From: Nitrincola schmidtii
Lineage (GTDB): Bacteria > Pseudomonadota > Gammaproteobacteria > Pseudomonadales > Balneatricaceae
NCBI RefSeq assembly: GCF_008973715.1
Contig: NZ_WBOL01000010.1
Location: 62,001 to 126,000, forward strand
Direction: 5' to 3'
DNA: 64,000 nt
Part shown: positions 19,525-28,578 of the stretch, piece by piece
Numbering within the stretch: the stretch's first letter is position 1
Layout of the letters: every line of letters begins with the position of its first letter
Made by a program: the position numbers and the translations under genes
The notes under the pieces: generated by a model
Database searches by the model: none
Seen by the model: only the letters and a program-made list of their open reading frames with translations
What the model was told of the DNA's origin: nothing

Positions 19525-20262
19525 ATGGCAGGTCATTCCAAGTGGGCCAATATTAAGCATCGCAAAGCAGGACAAGACGCTAAGCGGGGCAAGATTTTTA
19601 CTAAACTGATTCGCGAGTTAACCGTCGCTGCTAAAGAGGGCGGCGGCAGTGTCGCTGATAATCCGCGTTTGCGTGCGGCGGTGGATAAAGCCCTCGGCGC
19701 TAATATGAAAAAAGACACTGTCGAAAAAGCGATTCAACGTGGTGTCGGTGGTAACGAAGCAGATAATTACGATGAGTTAACCTATGAGGGCTACGGTCCT
19801 AATGGTGTTGCGATTCTGGTTGAGTGCATGACCGATAACGTCAATCGTACCGTTTCACAGGTTCGGGCTGCGTTTAGTAAGCATGGTGGAAATCTAGGCA
19901 CCAATGGCTCTGTATCCTATCTGTTTGATAAAAAAGGTCAGATAAGCTTCGACTCTGAAGTGGATGAAGATCAATTGATGGAAGTTGCCCTAGAGGCAGG
20001 TGCTGAAGATATTATCACCAACGACGATGGTTCGATGGATGTTTTCACTACCGTGTCAGAGTTTATGGATGTTAAGCAGGCGCTTTTGGATGCTGGCTTA
20101 GAACCTGTTCATGCGGAAGTTGGGATGATTCCATCTACCTCCGTGGATCTGGATCTTGAAGGTGGACAAAAAGCGTTAAAGCTTTTGGATGCGCTAGAAG
20201 ATTTAGATGATACGCAAAACGTGTACCACAATGCCAATATTCCAGAAGAGGCGATGGAGTGA
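19525..20262 (+). CDS. yebC: YebC/PmpR-family translation or transcription factor
   Basis: A 245-residue cytoplasmic protein of the YebC/PmpR/TACO1 family, recognised by the N-terminal [20 protein letters not shown] block and by its usual length. Members act as DNA-binding regulators (PmpR) or help ribosomes through proline runs. The gene precedes ruvC as in many Gammaproteobacteria and overlaps it by four bases (GTGA), so the genes are probably translated in series. Confidence 0.94.
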   Translation: MAGHSKWANIKHRKAGQDAKRGKIFTKLIRELTVAAKEGGGSVADNPRLRAAVDKALGANMKKDTVEKAIQRGVGGNEADNYDELTYEGYGPNGVAILVECMTDNVNRTVSQVRAAFSKHGGNLGTNGSVSYLFDKKGQISFDSEVDEDQLMEVALEAGAEDIITNDDGSMDVFTTVSEFMDVKQALLDAGLEPVHAEVGMIPSTSVDLDLEGGQKALKLLDALEDLDDTQNVYHNANIPEEAME

Positions 20263-20774
20263 TCTTTCTGGGTATTGATCCGGGTTCGCGCATTACCGGA
20301 TATGGTGTGATCAATACAGTGAATGGTCATAATGAGTATGTCGCCAGTGGTTGTATTCGTATACGAGATGGCGAATTGGCTGAACGATTACAGCAGGTCT
20401 ATGCTGGAGTGACCGAAATTATTGAGCGCTATATCCCGCAGGAATTTGCCATAGAGCAGGTGTTTATGGCACGTAACGCTGATTCTGCGCTTAAACTAGG
20501 TCAAGCCAGAGGGGTTGCTATTGTAGCCGCGGCCAATCAGTCACTGCCTGTTTACGAATATTCTGCGCGTAAGGTGAAGCAGTCAGTCGTGGGTTCTGGT
20601 GCTGCAGATAAAAGCCAAGTACAGCATATGGTCGCTCGATTATTAAAACTGCCGGGACTGCCGCAAGCCGATGCCGCAGATGCCTTGGCTATTGCACTAT
20701 GCCACGCCCATGCACGCAGCAGTTTGATAAGTTTGGCGGGTCAACATTCGGGTAAAGGAGGTCGTTGGCGTTGA
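20259..20774 (+). CDS. ruvC: Holliday junction resolvase RuvC
   Basis: Endonuclease that cuts Holliday junctions symmetrically during recombination repair. The 171-residue RNase H-fold protein keeps the four metal-binding acids Asp7, Glu66, Asp138 and Asp141. The start is GTG at 20259, overlapping the yebC stop. Unlike the usual ruvC-ruvA-ruvB order, another gene follows before ruvA. Confidence 0.96.
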   Translation: MIFLGIDPGSRITGYGVINTVNGHNEYVASGCIRIRDGELAERLQQVYAGVTEIIERYIPQEFAIEQVFMARNADSALKLGQARGVAIVAAANQSLPVYEYSARKVKQSVVGSGAADKSQVQHMVARLLKLPGLPQADAADALAIALCHAHARSSLISLAGQHSGKGGRWR

Positions 20775-21490
20775 TCTATCTTGATATTGAGCTTGAACGA
20801 TTTGTTTACTTCGCTGACCTCTTTGGTATCGCTGTTTTTGCTATCACTGGCGTGTTGGCGGCACGAGGAAAGCAGATCGACTTATTTGGTGTGATGGTAT
20901 TAGCCTTAGCGACCTCTCTAGGTGGCGGTACATTGCGAGATCTTGCACTGAACGCTCATCCGTTAATCTGGATCGCAGATCCTTTGTTGATCTGGACAGC
21001 GATTGGCGCTGCATTTATGACCTTTGTGTATTGTCGCTTCTTCAAGATGCCCAGACGAGCGATGCTGGTATTTGATGCGGCTGGTTTAGCATTGTTTGCC
21101 ATTGCTGGCGCCGAAAAAGCGATGGCACTTGGATTTTCACCCTTAATTGCGGTGATTATGGGTATCAGCACCGGCTGTGCTGGCGGCGTTATTCGTGATG
21201 TATTGACGGGTAAAATTCCAGGGATTCTTCAGCACGACGAGTTTTATGCCACCTGCGCTCTGATCGGTGCTACCTTCTATGTCTTGATGCACGGTCATCT
21301 AGATCCAAACCTACTAGCGTTCACCTCAATGGCGATTATTTTTGTGGTAAGGTTGATAGCGATCTATACCGGTTTACGTCTTCCCGTCTTTGTCGTTGCA
21401 GGCATTGATAGGACGCCTCGGCGTGTTTTGGGTTTTCGGCAAAAGCGTTGGACAGTTCGTCACATTAAACAGGATAAAGAAAGTAAATGA
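20771..21490 (+). CDS. TRIC-type cation channel family protein (UPF0126, YadS/YicG)
   Basis: A 239-residue membrane protein with about seven hydrophobic helices in two related halves, each carrying a glycine-rich segment ([14 protein letters not shown] and [17 protein letters not shown]), the hallmark of the UPF0126/TRIC family. Relatives are trimeric cation channels; in bacteria some have been linked to glycine or potassium fluxes, so the substrate is open. TTG at 20771 is the preferred start: it overlaps the ruvC stop as TTGA and has a strong AAAGGAGGT nine bases upstream (20754-20762). An in-frame TTG at 20765 is also possible. The end overlaps ruvA by four bases (ATGA), so the gene is embedded in the ruv operon. 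Confidence 0.85.
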   Translation: MIYLDIELERFVYFADLFGIAVFAITGVLAARGKQIDLFGVMVLALATSLGGGTLRDLALNAHPLIWIADPLLIWTAIGAAFMTFVYCRFFKMPRRAMLVFDAAGLALFAIAGAEKAMALGFSPLIAVIMGISTGCAGGVIRDVLTGKIPGILQHDEFYATCALIGATFYVLMHGHLDPNLLAFTSMAIIFVVRLIAIYTGLRLPVFVVAGIDRTPRRVLGFRQKRWTVRHIKQDKESK

Positions 21491-22122
21491 TCGGATATTT
21501 GCGTGGCCGCTTATTGGAAAAGCACCCTCCGTTTTTGATTCTAGACGTTGCTGGAGTAGGGTACGAAGTTGAAGCATCGATGAACACTTTCTACCGACTA
21601 CCTGAGTTAGGCACTGAAGTCGCTATCTATACCCACATGGTTGTGAGGGAAGATGCTCAGCTTTTATATGGTTTTGTTGATCGTCAAGAGAGAAGTGTAT
21701 TTCGCGAGTTGATCAAAACCAATGGTGTCGGTCCAAAGCTTGCATTAACTATCTTATCTGGCAGCAGTGTGGAATCCTTTGTTCGTTGTGTGGAACATGA
21801 AGATATCGCTACCCTTGTTAAGTTGCCAGGGGTGGGTCGAAAGACGGCGGAGCGGTTAATCATTGAAATGAAGGATCGACTGAAAAATCTGACCTCTATT
21901 CCTCGCGGCCTGCAGCAGTCGAGTCATTCATCCTTGCCCGCTATGGAGCCCATGATTCCTGTGGTTGATGAGAAACGTGAAGCCGAGACCGCACTGATCG
22001 CTCTAGGTTATAAGCCTGTTCAGGCATCTAAAGCGGTTGAAACAGTGTGTCGAACCTTGGCGAAAGATGCGAGTGCTGAAGAGATTATACGTCTCGCTTT
22101 ACGTGGCATGATCAGTCAATAA
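21487..22122 (+). CDS. ruvA: Holliday junction DNA helicase subunit RuvA
   Basis: Tetrameric protein that binds four-way junctions and recruits RuvB. In the 211-residue product the N-terminal OB-fold ([12 protein letters not shown]) is followed by helix-hairpin-helix motifs (NGVGPKLALTIL and LPGVGRKTAERLI) and a C-terminal RuvB-binding helical domain with ALIALGYKP. ATG overlaps the stop of the channel gene. ruvB follows after 52 bases. Confidence 0.96.
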   Translation: MIGYLRGRLLEKHPPFLILDVAGVGYEVEASMNTFYRLPELGTEVAIYTHMVVREDAQLLYGFVDRQERSVFRELIKTNGVGPKLALTILSGSSVESFVRCVEHEDIATLVKLPGVGRKTAERLIIEMKDRLKNLTSIPRGLQQSSHSSLPAMEPMIPVVDEKREAETALIALGYKPVQASKAVETVCRTLAKDASAEEIIRLALRGMISQ

Positions 22123-22174
22123 TAGTAGATAGCACCCTATTGATATAACCTGAGTCAACAATCTGAGTGGCCCC

Positions 22175-23188
22175 ATGATAGAAGCGGATCGATTTATAAC
22201 ACCGATAGCGGCGAGTCCTGTTGAAGAGATACAGGATAGGACCGTGCGTCCTCAAACGCTTCAGGATTACGAAGGTCAACCGGTGGTGCGTGAGCAGATG
22301 GAAATTTTCATTCATGCGGCCCGTAAACGATCAGAGGCACTTGATCATACGTTGATTTTTGGCCCACCTGGGTTAGGGAAAACAACGCTGGCCAATATTA
22401 TTGCCAACGAAATGGGTAGCCAGATTCGCACGACGTCAGGCCCAGTATTGGAAAAAGCCGGCGATGTGGCCGCCATGTTGACGAATCTTGAAGCGGGTGA
22501 TGTTTTATTTATTGATGAGATACATCGACTGAGTCCTAATGTGGAAGAAATACTCTATCCAGCCATGGAGGATTATCAGCTGGATATCATGATCGGTGAA
22601 GGCCCTGCAGCCAGATCAATAAAGATTGACTTGCCACCTTTTACCTTGGTGGGAGCCACTACCCGTGCTGGCTTATTAACATCACCTTTACGAGATCGTT
22701 TCGGTATTGTTCAGCGCTTAGAGTTTTATTCTGTTGAAGATTTGACCAAGATCGTTAGTAGAGCCGCTCGTTTAACGGGGACTCCGATTGATCCTCAAGG
22801 TGCGCGTGAAATTGCACGACGTGCCCGTGGTACGCCACGTATTGCTAATCGCTTATTACGCCGTGCTCGCGACTATGCTGAAGTCAGAGGTAATGGGTCA
22901 ATAACACTTGAAATAGCTGACTTAGCATTGAATATGCTCAACGTTGATGAGCGTGGATTCGATCATATGGACCGACGCATGCTGCTGGCAATGATTGAAA
23001 AGTTTGGTGGAGGCCCAGTCGGTGTTGATAGTTTGGCCGCAGCAATCAGTGAAGAGCGCGATACCATCGAAGATGTCTTAGAGCCCTATTTGATCCAGCA
23101 GGGCTACTTGATGCGCACCCCTAGGGGAAGAGTCGTCACTGATCACGCTTATGAACATTTTGGTATTAAAAAACCCGTTAGCGAATAA
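22175..23188 (+). CDS. ruvB: Holliday junction branch migration ATPase RuvB
   Basis: AAA+ motor for branch migration, 337 residues. Walker A GPPGLGKT is at 63-70 and Walker B DEIH at 114-117, with an arginine-finger region after TSPLRDRFG and a C-terminal winged helix. Length and sequence are standard. In the 93 bases after it there is a palindrome CTTGATCAAG (23201-23210) but no convincing terminator. Confidence 0.97.
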   Translation: MIEADRFITPIAASPVEEIQDRTVRPQTLQDYEGQPVVREQMEIFIHAARKRSEALDHTLIFGPPGLGKTTLANIIANEMGSQIRTTSGPVLEKAGDVAAMLTNLEAGDVLFIDEIHRLSPNVEEILYPAMEDYQLDIMIGEGPAARSIKIDLPPFTLVGATTRAGLLTSPLRDRFGIVQRLEFYSVEDLTKIVSRAARLTGTPIDPQGAREIARRARGTPRIANRLLRRARDYAEVRGNGSITLEIADLALNMLNVDERGFDHMDRRMLLAMIEKFGGGPVGVDSLAAAISEERDTIEDVLEPYLIQQGYLMRTPRGRVVTDHAYEHFGIKKPVSE

Positions 23189-23290
23189 GGTCAGCATGAT
23201 CTTGATCAAGGTTTAACAGCTTTGCCCTGATAATATTAACTTAAGTCTCAGTGCTTAATTAATACAGAAATTTAAAATAGGGTGGTTAAG

Positions 23291-23566
23291 GTGTTAGCTG
23301 TAGCTGAAGATCGATTTTTAAATGACTGTCGACGACAGTTAATAAAGTTGCATGAAACTCTGATGCAGGAGTTGACAGCAGCAAAAGGAAAAGAGGGTCG
23401 TCAAGCGGCTTTATTGGTTGAACTGCGTGCCTGTGATGAGGCGTTAAAACGCATTGATATAGGTAGCTTTGGTCGATGCCATCAATGTGGCGAAGCGATC
23501 GAGCTCAATCGCCTTAAAGCTGAACCAACGGTTACTTTATGCCTAAGCTGTAATATTGGTAATTAA
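23291..23566 (+). CDS. Short TraR/DksA-type zinc-finger protein
   Basis: A 91-residue protein with an N-terminal helical region and a C-terminal four-cysteine zinc finger (Cys63, Cys66, Cys84, Cys87) of the DksA/TraR type. It is much shorter than DksA (about 150 residues) and has no obvious acidic coiled-coil tip, so it may bind RNA polymerase differently or not at all. GTG at 23291 is preferred because GGTGG lies five bases upstream; an in-frame GTG at 23282 lacks spacing. It stands between ruvB and tolQ, where Pseudomonas and E. coli relatives usually have ybgC (E. coli without ruv). Confidence 0.75.
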   Translation: MLAVAEDRFLNDCRRQLIKLHETLMQELTAAKGKEGRQAALLVELRACDEALKRIDIGSFGRCHQCGEAIELNRLKAEPTVTLCLSCNIGN

Positions 23567-23695
23567 AGACAGATTTATTCGATGAATCACAGAAAAATTT
23601 AAATAATTCTGCGAATTCTTCGTGCCTGCCTACTTGTATAAATTTACGCTACTGCTAGAGTGAGCGCCTGCCTCATACTAGGTTAGGAGTGTATT

Positions 23696-24373
23696 GTGCA
23701 AGAAAAGCTTTCTATATGGTCGTTAATCGTAGATGCCAGTTTGGTCGTGCAATTGATCATGCTCGCGCTGGTAATAACGTCATTTATTTCCTGGGTTATG
23801 ATCTTTCAGCGTCGCTCCGCAATTCGAGCAGCACAGCGTTCAATGCGTGCATTTGAAGAGCGTTTTTGGTCAGGTGCTGACCTTGGACAACTCTATCGCG
23901 AAGTCAGTCAACACCCGAATGAAAACTGTGGCGCTGAAAATATATTTCGTGCTGGTTTAAAAGAGTTTACCCGTCTTACTCAGCAAGGAAAGGCTGACCC
24001 TGATGTCGTCATGAACGGTATTCAAAGGCGTATGCGTGTGGCTATGTCCCGAGAAGAGGAAAAGCTTGAAAAACATCTGCCTTTCTTAGCAACTGTTGGT
24101 TCTACTAGCCCGTATATGGGTCTGTTTGGAACAGTTTGGGGGATCATGAACTCCTTCCGAGGATTGGCAACTCAAACCACTGCAACCATTTCTGTTGTTG
24201 CGCCTGGTATCGCTGAGGCCTTAATTACCACCTCGATTGGTCTATTTGCCGCTATTCCTGCGGTTATTGCTTATAACCGTTTCACAGCCCAGTCAGAAAC
24301 TTTATTAAGCAACTACGAAACCTTTGCGGATGAGTTTTCTAGTATTCTTTATCGTCGTCTGCATGCACTTTGA
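23696..24373 (+). CDS. tolQ: Tol-Pal system proton-channel subunit TolQ
   Basis: Inner-membrane protein that with TolR forms the proton-driven motor for outer-membrane constriction. The 225-residue product has three membrane helices; the conserved segments GLFGTVWGIM and EALITTSIGLFAAIPAV carry the pore-lining threonines. GTG start with AGGAG six bases upstream. A first gene of the tol cluster, it precedes tolR by nine bases. ExbB is the main relative, but the tolA-tolB-pal context settles the name. Confidence 0.95.
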   Translation: MQEKLSIWSLIVDASLVVQLIMLALVITSFISWVMIFQRRSAIRAAQRSMRAFEERFWSGADLGQLYREVSQHPNENCGAENIFRAGLKEFTRLTQQGKADPDVVMNGIQRRMRVAMSREEEKLEKHLPFLATVGSTSPYMGLFGTVWGIMNSFRGLATQTTATISVVAPGIAEALITTSIGLFAAIPAVIAYNRFTAQSETLLSNYETFADEFSSILYRRLHAL

Positions 24374-24382
24374 GGTTTTATA

Positions 24383-24805
24383 ATGGAGATGGAGTGGCGT
24401 ACGCGGAAAAAACGAAATCTGAATACGGAAATGAACGTCGTACCTTACATAGAGGTTATGGTGGTTCTATTAGTCATCTTTATGTTGACAACTCCGATGC
24501 TAACTCAAGGTGTCGATGTCGATTTGCCTCAAGCCAGTGCTGTTCCTGTTGATTCTGACGAGCAAGAGCCATTAATAGTGTCTGTCGATCGTGATGGTAA
24601 CTTCTATATCAATGTCGGTGGTGATGATACGGTACCCGTCGAAGCTGACGTTATCATGAATCGTGTCAGCAGCGTTCTGAGCGAAAATCCTGACAAGTTG
24701 TTACTGGTTAGGGGTGACAAGAATGTATCTTATGAGCGTGTAGTTCAGCTGATGGTGCTTTTGCAGCAAGCAGGCGCTCCGAGTGTTGGCTTGGTGACTG
24801 AGTAG
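24383..24805 (+). CDS. tolR: Tol-Pal system subunit TolR with Glu at the conserved Asp
   Basis: A 140-residue protein with one N-terminal transmembrane helix (residues about 18-40) and a periplasmic domain, partner of TolQ. The TolR/ExbD family has an essential transmembrane Asp (Asp23 in E. coli TolR) in the VPxxD pattern; here the matching residue is Glu24 (codon GAG at 24452-24454, in NVVPYIEVMVVLL). This is chemically conservative but unusual. GAGG lies eight bases before the ATG. The rest of the protein appears intact and the neighbours are standard, so it is probably functional. Confidence 0.94.
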   Translation: MEMEWRTRKKRNLNTEMNVVPYIEVMVVLLVIFMLTTPMLTQGVDVDLPQASAVPVDSDEQEPLIVSVDRDGNFYINVGGDDTVPVEADVIMNRVSSVLSENPDKLLLVRGDKNVSYERVVQLMVLLQQAGAPSVGLVTE

Positions 24806-24813
24806 GGTCCGGC

Positions 24814-25869
24814 GTGGATAATTATCGCAGTTACGTATCGCCAGTCATTTTAGCAACACTGGTACATTTGGTGATGCTGTTGTTGCTGGCAGGCTATTGG
24901 TTTGATTTTAGAGAGCAAACTCGTGCACAGCCGCGTCATATGCAAGCACGCATGATTGACTTGAGTAATTTTCAGCCCGATCAAGCGGCTGCTCAACAAG
25001 CTGCAGAGCAGGCTCGTGCACAGCAACAAGCGCGAGAAGATGAACAGCGTCAACAAGCAGAAGCAGAACAACAGCGTCAAGCAGAACAACAGCGTCAAGC
25101 CGAACAGCAACGTCAAGCCGAGGCACAAAGACAAGCAGAAGCTCAGCAACAGGCAGAACAACAACGGCAAGCTGAGCAGCAGCGTCAAGCAGAACAACAA
25201 CGTCAAGCGGAACAGCAGCGACGAGAACAGGAAGCAGAAGCGCAACGCCAGCGAGAATTAACGGCTCAGCGAGAAGCAGAGTCTAGACTCAGGGCAGAAC
25301 AAGAGCGTCAGCAGCAACAAGAAGCTGAACGACTTGCTGCAGAGCAGCGTCGCGCAGAGGAACAAAAGCGTGCTGAAGAACAGAGGCGCGCAGAAGAACA
25401 GAAGCGTGTAGAAGAACAAAGGCGTGCTGAAGAACAACGCCGTGCGGAAGAACAAAAGCGTCAAGAAGAACAGCGCAGAGCTGAAGAGCAGCGACGTCAA
25501 GAAGCCGAGCGCCGTGCTCAAGAAGAAGCAAGGGCTGCCGCACAAGCTGCTGCTCAAGCTGCCGCTGAGGCCGCTATTGGAGATATAGGATCTTACATAC
25601 AAGCGATAGTAAGCCGAAATTGGAATATTCCAGCAACGGCAAGATCGGGTATGTCTGCAACGGTTGAGTTACAGTTAACACCTGCAGGTGATATTGTTGA
25701 CGTAAGAATCGTTCGTAGCAGTGGCGATTTAGCGTTTGATCGATCAGTTGAACAGGCGGTTCGTCGAACTGAACGGCTACCAAGAGTGTCAGAAGTAGAT
25801 CCGATGCTCTTTGAAAGGCGTCTTAGAAGAATGCAGATTGTTTTCACACCGGAAGGGTTGAGATGGTAA
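24814..25869 (+). CDS. tolA: Tol-Pal system periplasm-spanning protein TolA
   Basis: Links the TolQR motor to Pal and TolB. The 351-residue product has an N-terminal membrane helix (about 9-30), a long Gln/Glu/Arg/Ala-rich helical domain (about 55-250) built of RQAEQQ and RRAEEQ hexads, and a C-terminal TonB-like globular domain from about residue 255 (IGSYIQAIVSRNW onward). GTG start with AGGG upstream. The helical region is unstable repeat DNA, and its length may vary between strains. It ends seven bases inside tolB. Confidence 0.95.
   Translation: MDNYRSYVSPVILATLVHLVMLLLLAGYWFDFREQTRAQPRHMQARMIDLSNFQPDQAAAQQAAEQARAQQQAREDEQRQQAEAEQQRQAEQQRQAEQQRQAEAQRQAEAQQQAEQQRQAEQQRQAEQQRQAEQQRREQEAEAQRQRELTAQREAESRLRAEQERQQQQEAERLAAEQRRAEEQKRAEEQRRAEEQKRVEEQRRAEEQRRAEEQKRQEEQRRAEEQRRQEAERRAQEEARAAAQAAAQAAAEAAIGDIGSYIQAIVSRNWNIPATARSGMSATVELQLTPAGDIVDVRIVRSSGDLAFDRSVEQAVRRTERLPRVSEVDPMLFERRLRRMQIVFTPEGLRW
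25060..25503 (+). repeat. 18-base tandem repeats inside tolA
   Basis: Two blocks of imperfect 18-base units encode hexapeptides: RQAEQQ-type units at about 25060-25221 and RRAEEQ-type units at about 25345-25503. The repeats also create long antisense open frames that are not genes. Confidence 0.8.
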
Positions 25870-27170
25870 TGAACAAGTTAAAATGCTTAGTCTTTGCAGT
25901 AGTGATGTTATTCAGCGCTGGGTTAATGGCTCAGCAACTCGTTGTTGAAGTGACTCAGGGCGTTGATAGCCCTGTCCCTGTTGCTGTGGTTCCTTTTGGT
26001 TGGAGCGGTGATTCAGCATTGACTGAAGACGTTGCTGCTATTGTCAGCCAAAATTTGGCCCGAAGTGGCTTTTTCAGATCCATGAATCGTCAAAATATGC
26101 TGAGCTTCCCTAATCAGGAAGATCAAGTATTTTTTAGAGATTGGCGAATGGTTAACCAAGATTACTTGGTGATTGGTAGTATGCAGCCATTGTCGGCTGA
26201 TGAAGTAAGAGTCACCTTTGAGTTATATGACGTACTTAAAGAACAGAAAATGCTGACGCGTGAAGTCTCGGCAGGTCGCAATAACTTGAGAGATGCTGCG
26301 CATTTTATATCGGATGTGATTTTTGAAGAGATCACCGGTATTAAAGGTGCTTTCTCTACGCGTATCGTCTATGTCACCGCTGATCGTGGACAGGGCACTA
26401 ATCAACGTTTCCGCCTGCACATGGCAGATTGGGACGGCGAACGTGCTAGAACTATTTTGGAATCAAATGAACCTATTTTATCACCCGCTTGGTCGTTTGA
26501 TGGTTCGAAATTAGCTTATGTGTCTTTCGAAACGAGTCGACCTGTTGTCTATATTCAGCATTTGGCCACTGGGCAGCGTGAGCAGATTCAATCTTTCCCG
26601 GGTTTGAATGGGGCACCTGCTTGGTCACCTGATGGAAATCGTCTGGCTGTGGTGCTGTCAAAAGATGGAAATCCAGAGATTTATGTATTAGATTTGCGCT
26701 CTCGTGACTTGCAGCGCATGACACAGAATTCTGCCATTGATACCGAGCCGTTTTGGGCTCCAGATGGTAGATCTTTATTCTTCACCTCTGACCGTGGTGG
26801 TTCACCACAGATCTATCGGATGGATCTGGCCTCACGGGCAGTGGAACGTGTTACGTTTGAGGGCAGTTACAATGCTCGTGGACGTCTCACGCAAGATGGG
26901 CGATTCTTAACCATGGTTCACCGTGGCAGTTCGCGCCGATTCCAGATAGCTGTTCAGGATCTTAAGAGCGGTCGTGTGGATATTTTAACCAATAGCGATT
27001 ACGATGAGTCACCAAGCATTGCACCTAACGGAAGTATTGTAATGTACGCAACCCAAGAAGCTGGACGAGGTATCCTTGCAGCCGTGTCTCTTGATGGGCG
27101 TATTCGTTTCAATATGCCTGTCCCTCAGGGAGATGTTCGTGAACCGGCGTGGTCGCCTTTCTTGAAATAG
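25863..27170 (+). CDS. tolB: Tol-Pal system periplasmic protein TolB
   Basis: Periplasmic protein with an N-terminal alpha/beta domain and a C-terminal six-bladed beta-propeller (from about residue 200, with repeated SPAWSFDG, APAWSPDG and TEPFWAPDG blades). It binds Pal and TolA. A signal peptide is cleaved after Ala23 (LMA|QQ). ATG at 25863 overlaps tolA and has GGAAGGG five bases upstream; the ATG at 25869 is a weaker choice. 435 residues is standard. Confidence 0.96.
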   Translation: MVMNKLKCLVFAVVMLFSAGLMAQQLVVEVTQGVDSPVPVAVVPFGWSGDSALTEDVAAIVSQNLARSGFFRSMNRQNMLSFPNQEDQVFFRDWRMVNQDYLVIGSMQPLSADEVRVTFELYDVLKEQKMLTREVSAGRNNLRDAAHFISDVIFEEITGIKGAFSTRIVYVTADRGQGTNQRFRLHMADWDGERARTILESNEPILSPAWSFDGSKLAYVSFETSRPVVYIQHLATGQREQIQSFPGLNGAPAWSPDGNRLAVVLSKDGNPEIYVLDLRSRDLQRMTQNSAIDTEPFWAPDGRSLFFTSDRGGSPQIYRMDLASRAVERVTFEGSYNARGRLTQDGRFLTMVHRGSSRRFQIAVQDLKSGRVDILTNSDYDESPSIAPNGSIVMYATQEAGRGILAAVSLDGRIRFNMPVPQGDVREPAWSPFLK

Positions 27171-27222
27171 TTTGTATCAACCTTATAGTGTTTGCTGACA
27201 ATGGTCAGTAATGGAGAAAAAA

Positions 27223-27738
27223 ATGCGTTCAGTTCATTTCACAAAAGCTTTGGCTCTAGCGGCTGTTATGGCTATTGCTGCGGGTTGTAGTTCATCAGGC
27301 AGTAAAGGCGATTCTGGTGCCCTGACTGATACTGTGGGTGCTAGTTCTATCGGTGCTGGTTCTACTGGTGGCGTAACTCCTGGTAGCTGGGAAGAAGTTC
27401 AGCAGTTAAGAAATGTTTTCTTATTCGAATTCGACCGCGCAGTGGTTCGTCCAGAGTTTCTTCCTGATCTGGAAAAACACGCACGTTTCCTAGCTAACAA
27501 CCCATCTGCTCGTGTTCGTTTGGATGGTCATACCGATGAGCGTGGTACGCGTGAATACAACATGGCTCTAGGCGAGCGTCGTGCTCAAGCCGTTGAGCGT
27601 GTATTAATGGTTAACGGTGCTAACTCTGGCCAAATCGAATCCGTAAGCTACGGTGAAGAGCGTCCAGCCGTTGTTGGTAATCATGAAGGTGCATGGTCTC
27701 AGAACCGTCGCGTTGAACTGAGATACCTGAGCCGTTAA
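27223..27738 (+). CDS. pal: Peptidoglycan-associated lipoprotein Pal
   Basis: Outer-membrane lipoprotein that binds peptidoglycan through its C-terminal OmpA-like domain (about residues 65-171, with DGHTDERGTREYN and QNRRVEL). The lipobox is AIAAGC with Cys22. I place the start at 27223 because GGAG (27213-27216) is six bases upstream and gives a normal lipoprotein signal; the frame opens at an ATG at 27211 that lacks such a site. It closes the tolQRAB-pal set. Confidence 0.95.
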   Translation: MRSVHFTKALALAAVMAIAAGCSSSGSKGDSGALTDTVGASSIGAGSTGGVTPGSWEEVQQLRNVFLFEFDRAVVRPEFLPDLEKHARFLANNPSARVRLDGHTDERGTREYNMALGERRAQAVERVLMVNGANSGQIESVSYGEERPAVVGNHEGAWSQNRRVELRYLSR

Positions 27739-27745
27739 TTGCCAA

Positions 27746-28561
27746 ATGAAAATAACAGCGCTGAAATACATATTAGCGGGTTGTTTAGGCACTGTGCTGA
27801 CTCTGTCAGCACAGTTGCATGCGCAAGTTCCCGTTATCGAAGTTAGAAGTGGTGATCAAGGGTTGGGGCAATCGTCTCAATCGATAGGTGCCTCTAGTCA
27901 AAGTGAATTGATACTTCTAGTGCTGAGTTTGCAAGAAGAAGTCCGCTCTTTGCGTGGTGATTTAGAAACCGCTCAGAATAGACTCAATAGAATTGAAGCA
28001 GACGTCGTAGATCGATATCGAGATGTTGATCGTCGTCTAAGTGTGTTGATGCAAGCTGCGATGGAGTCAGATTCATTGCCACCCTTGTCTGGACCTTCTG
28101 ATTTAGCTCCAGCTAACACAGCATTACAAGAGCCTAGTGCTCCGTCCTCCTCTTCTGCACCATCGGTAGCTGCAGAACCCGCCTCTGCCAATGATCAAAA
28201 TGCTTATGATGAGGCCTTTGCCTTGGTCAGAGCCAGAGATTTTGATGCAGCCATAGACGCCTTTGAAAACTTTGTTGTTCGTTTTCCAGAACATGCCAAT
28301 ACGGCAAATGGTTATTATTGGTTAGGAGAGTTGCATCTAGCAAAAGAGTCTCCAGACCAGGCGAGAGTGGCATTTGAGACCGTCCTAGATCGTTTTCCAA
28401 GTCACCATAAAGTTCCTGACACACTGTATAAGTTAGGGGTGACCTTCTCACGTTTGGGTGAGCATGAACGTTCTAGACATATGATGCAGCGTGTTATTAA
28501 TGAGTTTCCACAAAGTACGGCAGCAACCTTGGCTCAAAGCTTTAGACCCGTAGGAACCTAA
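27746..28561 (+). CDS. cpoB: Cell division coordinator CpoB
   Basis: Periplasmic protein (older name YbgF) that couples peptidoglycan synthesis to Tol-driven outer-membrane constriction. The 271 residues comprise a signal peptide cleaved near Ala26 (QLHA|QVPV), a coiled-coil region (about 50-100), a Ser/Pro-rich linker and a TPR domain from about 150 (tetratricopeptides YDEAFALVRARDFDAAIDAF and later). LAGC at residues 10-13 looks like a lipobox, but the hydrophobic stretch before it is too short. The gene starts eight bases after pal. Confidence 0.92.
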   Translation: MKITALKYILAGCLGTVLTLSAQLHAQVPVIEVRSGDQGLGQSSQSIGASSQSELILLVLSLQEEVRSLRGDLETAQNRLNRIEADVVDRYRDVDRRLSVLMQAAMESDSLPPLSGPSDLAPANTALQEPSAPSSSSAPSVAAEPASANDQNAYDEAFALVRARDFDAAIDAFENFVVRFPEHANTANGYYWLGELHLAKESPDQARVAFETVLDRFPSHHKVPDTLYKLGVTFSRLGEHERSRHMMQRVINEFPQSTAATLAQSFRPVGT

Positions 28562-28578
28562 CTGGGAATTAGAATTCA

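Noticed and set aside
23201-23210. CTTGATCAAG palindrome after ruvB as an operator
   Set aside because: A ten-base AT-rich palindrome by itself is expected by chance and no promoter elements adjoin it.
25060-25503. CRISPR-like or intergenic tandem repeat
   Set aside because: The 18-base units are in frame, without spacers, and encode the TolA helical domain.
24850-25602. Long antisense open frames across the tolA repeats
   Set aside because: They are low-complexity Leu/Phe/Ser-rich readings produced by the CAG/CAA-rich repeat on the other strand, with no start signals or family features.
27773-27784. Lipobox LAGC in CpoB
   Set aside because: The Cys is only at residue 13 with too short a hydrophobic stretch, and a normal signal peptidase I site follows at residue 26.
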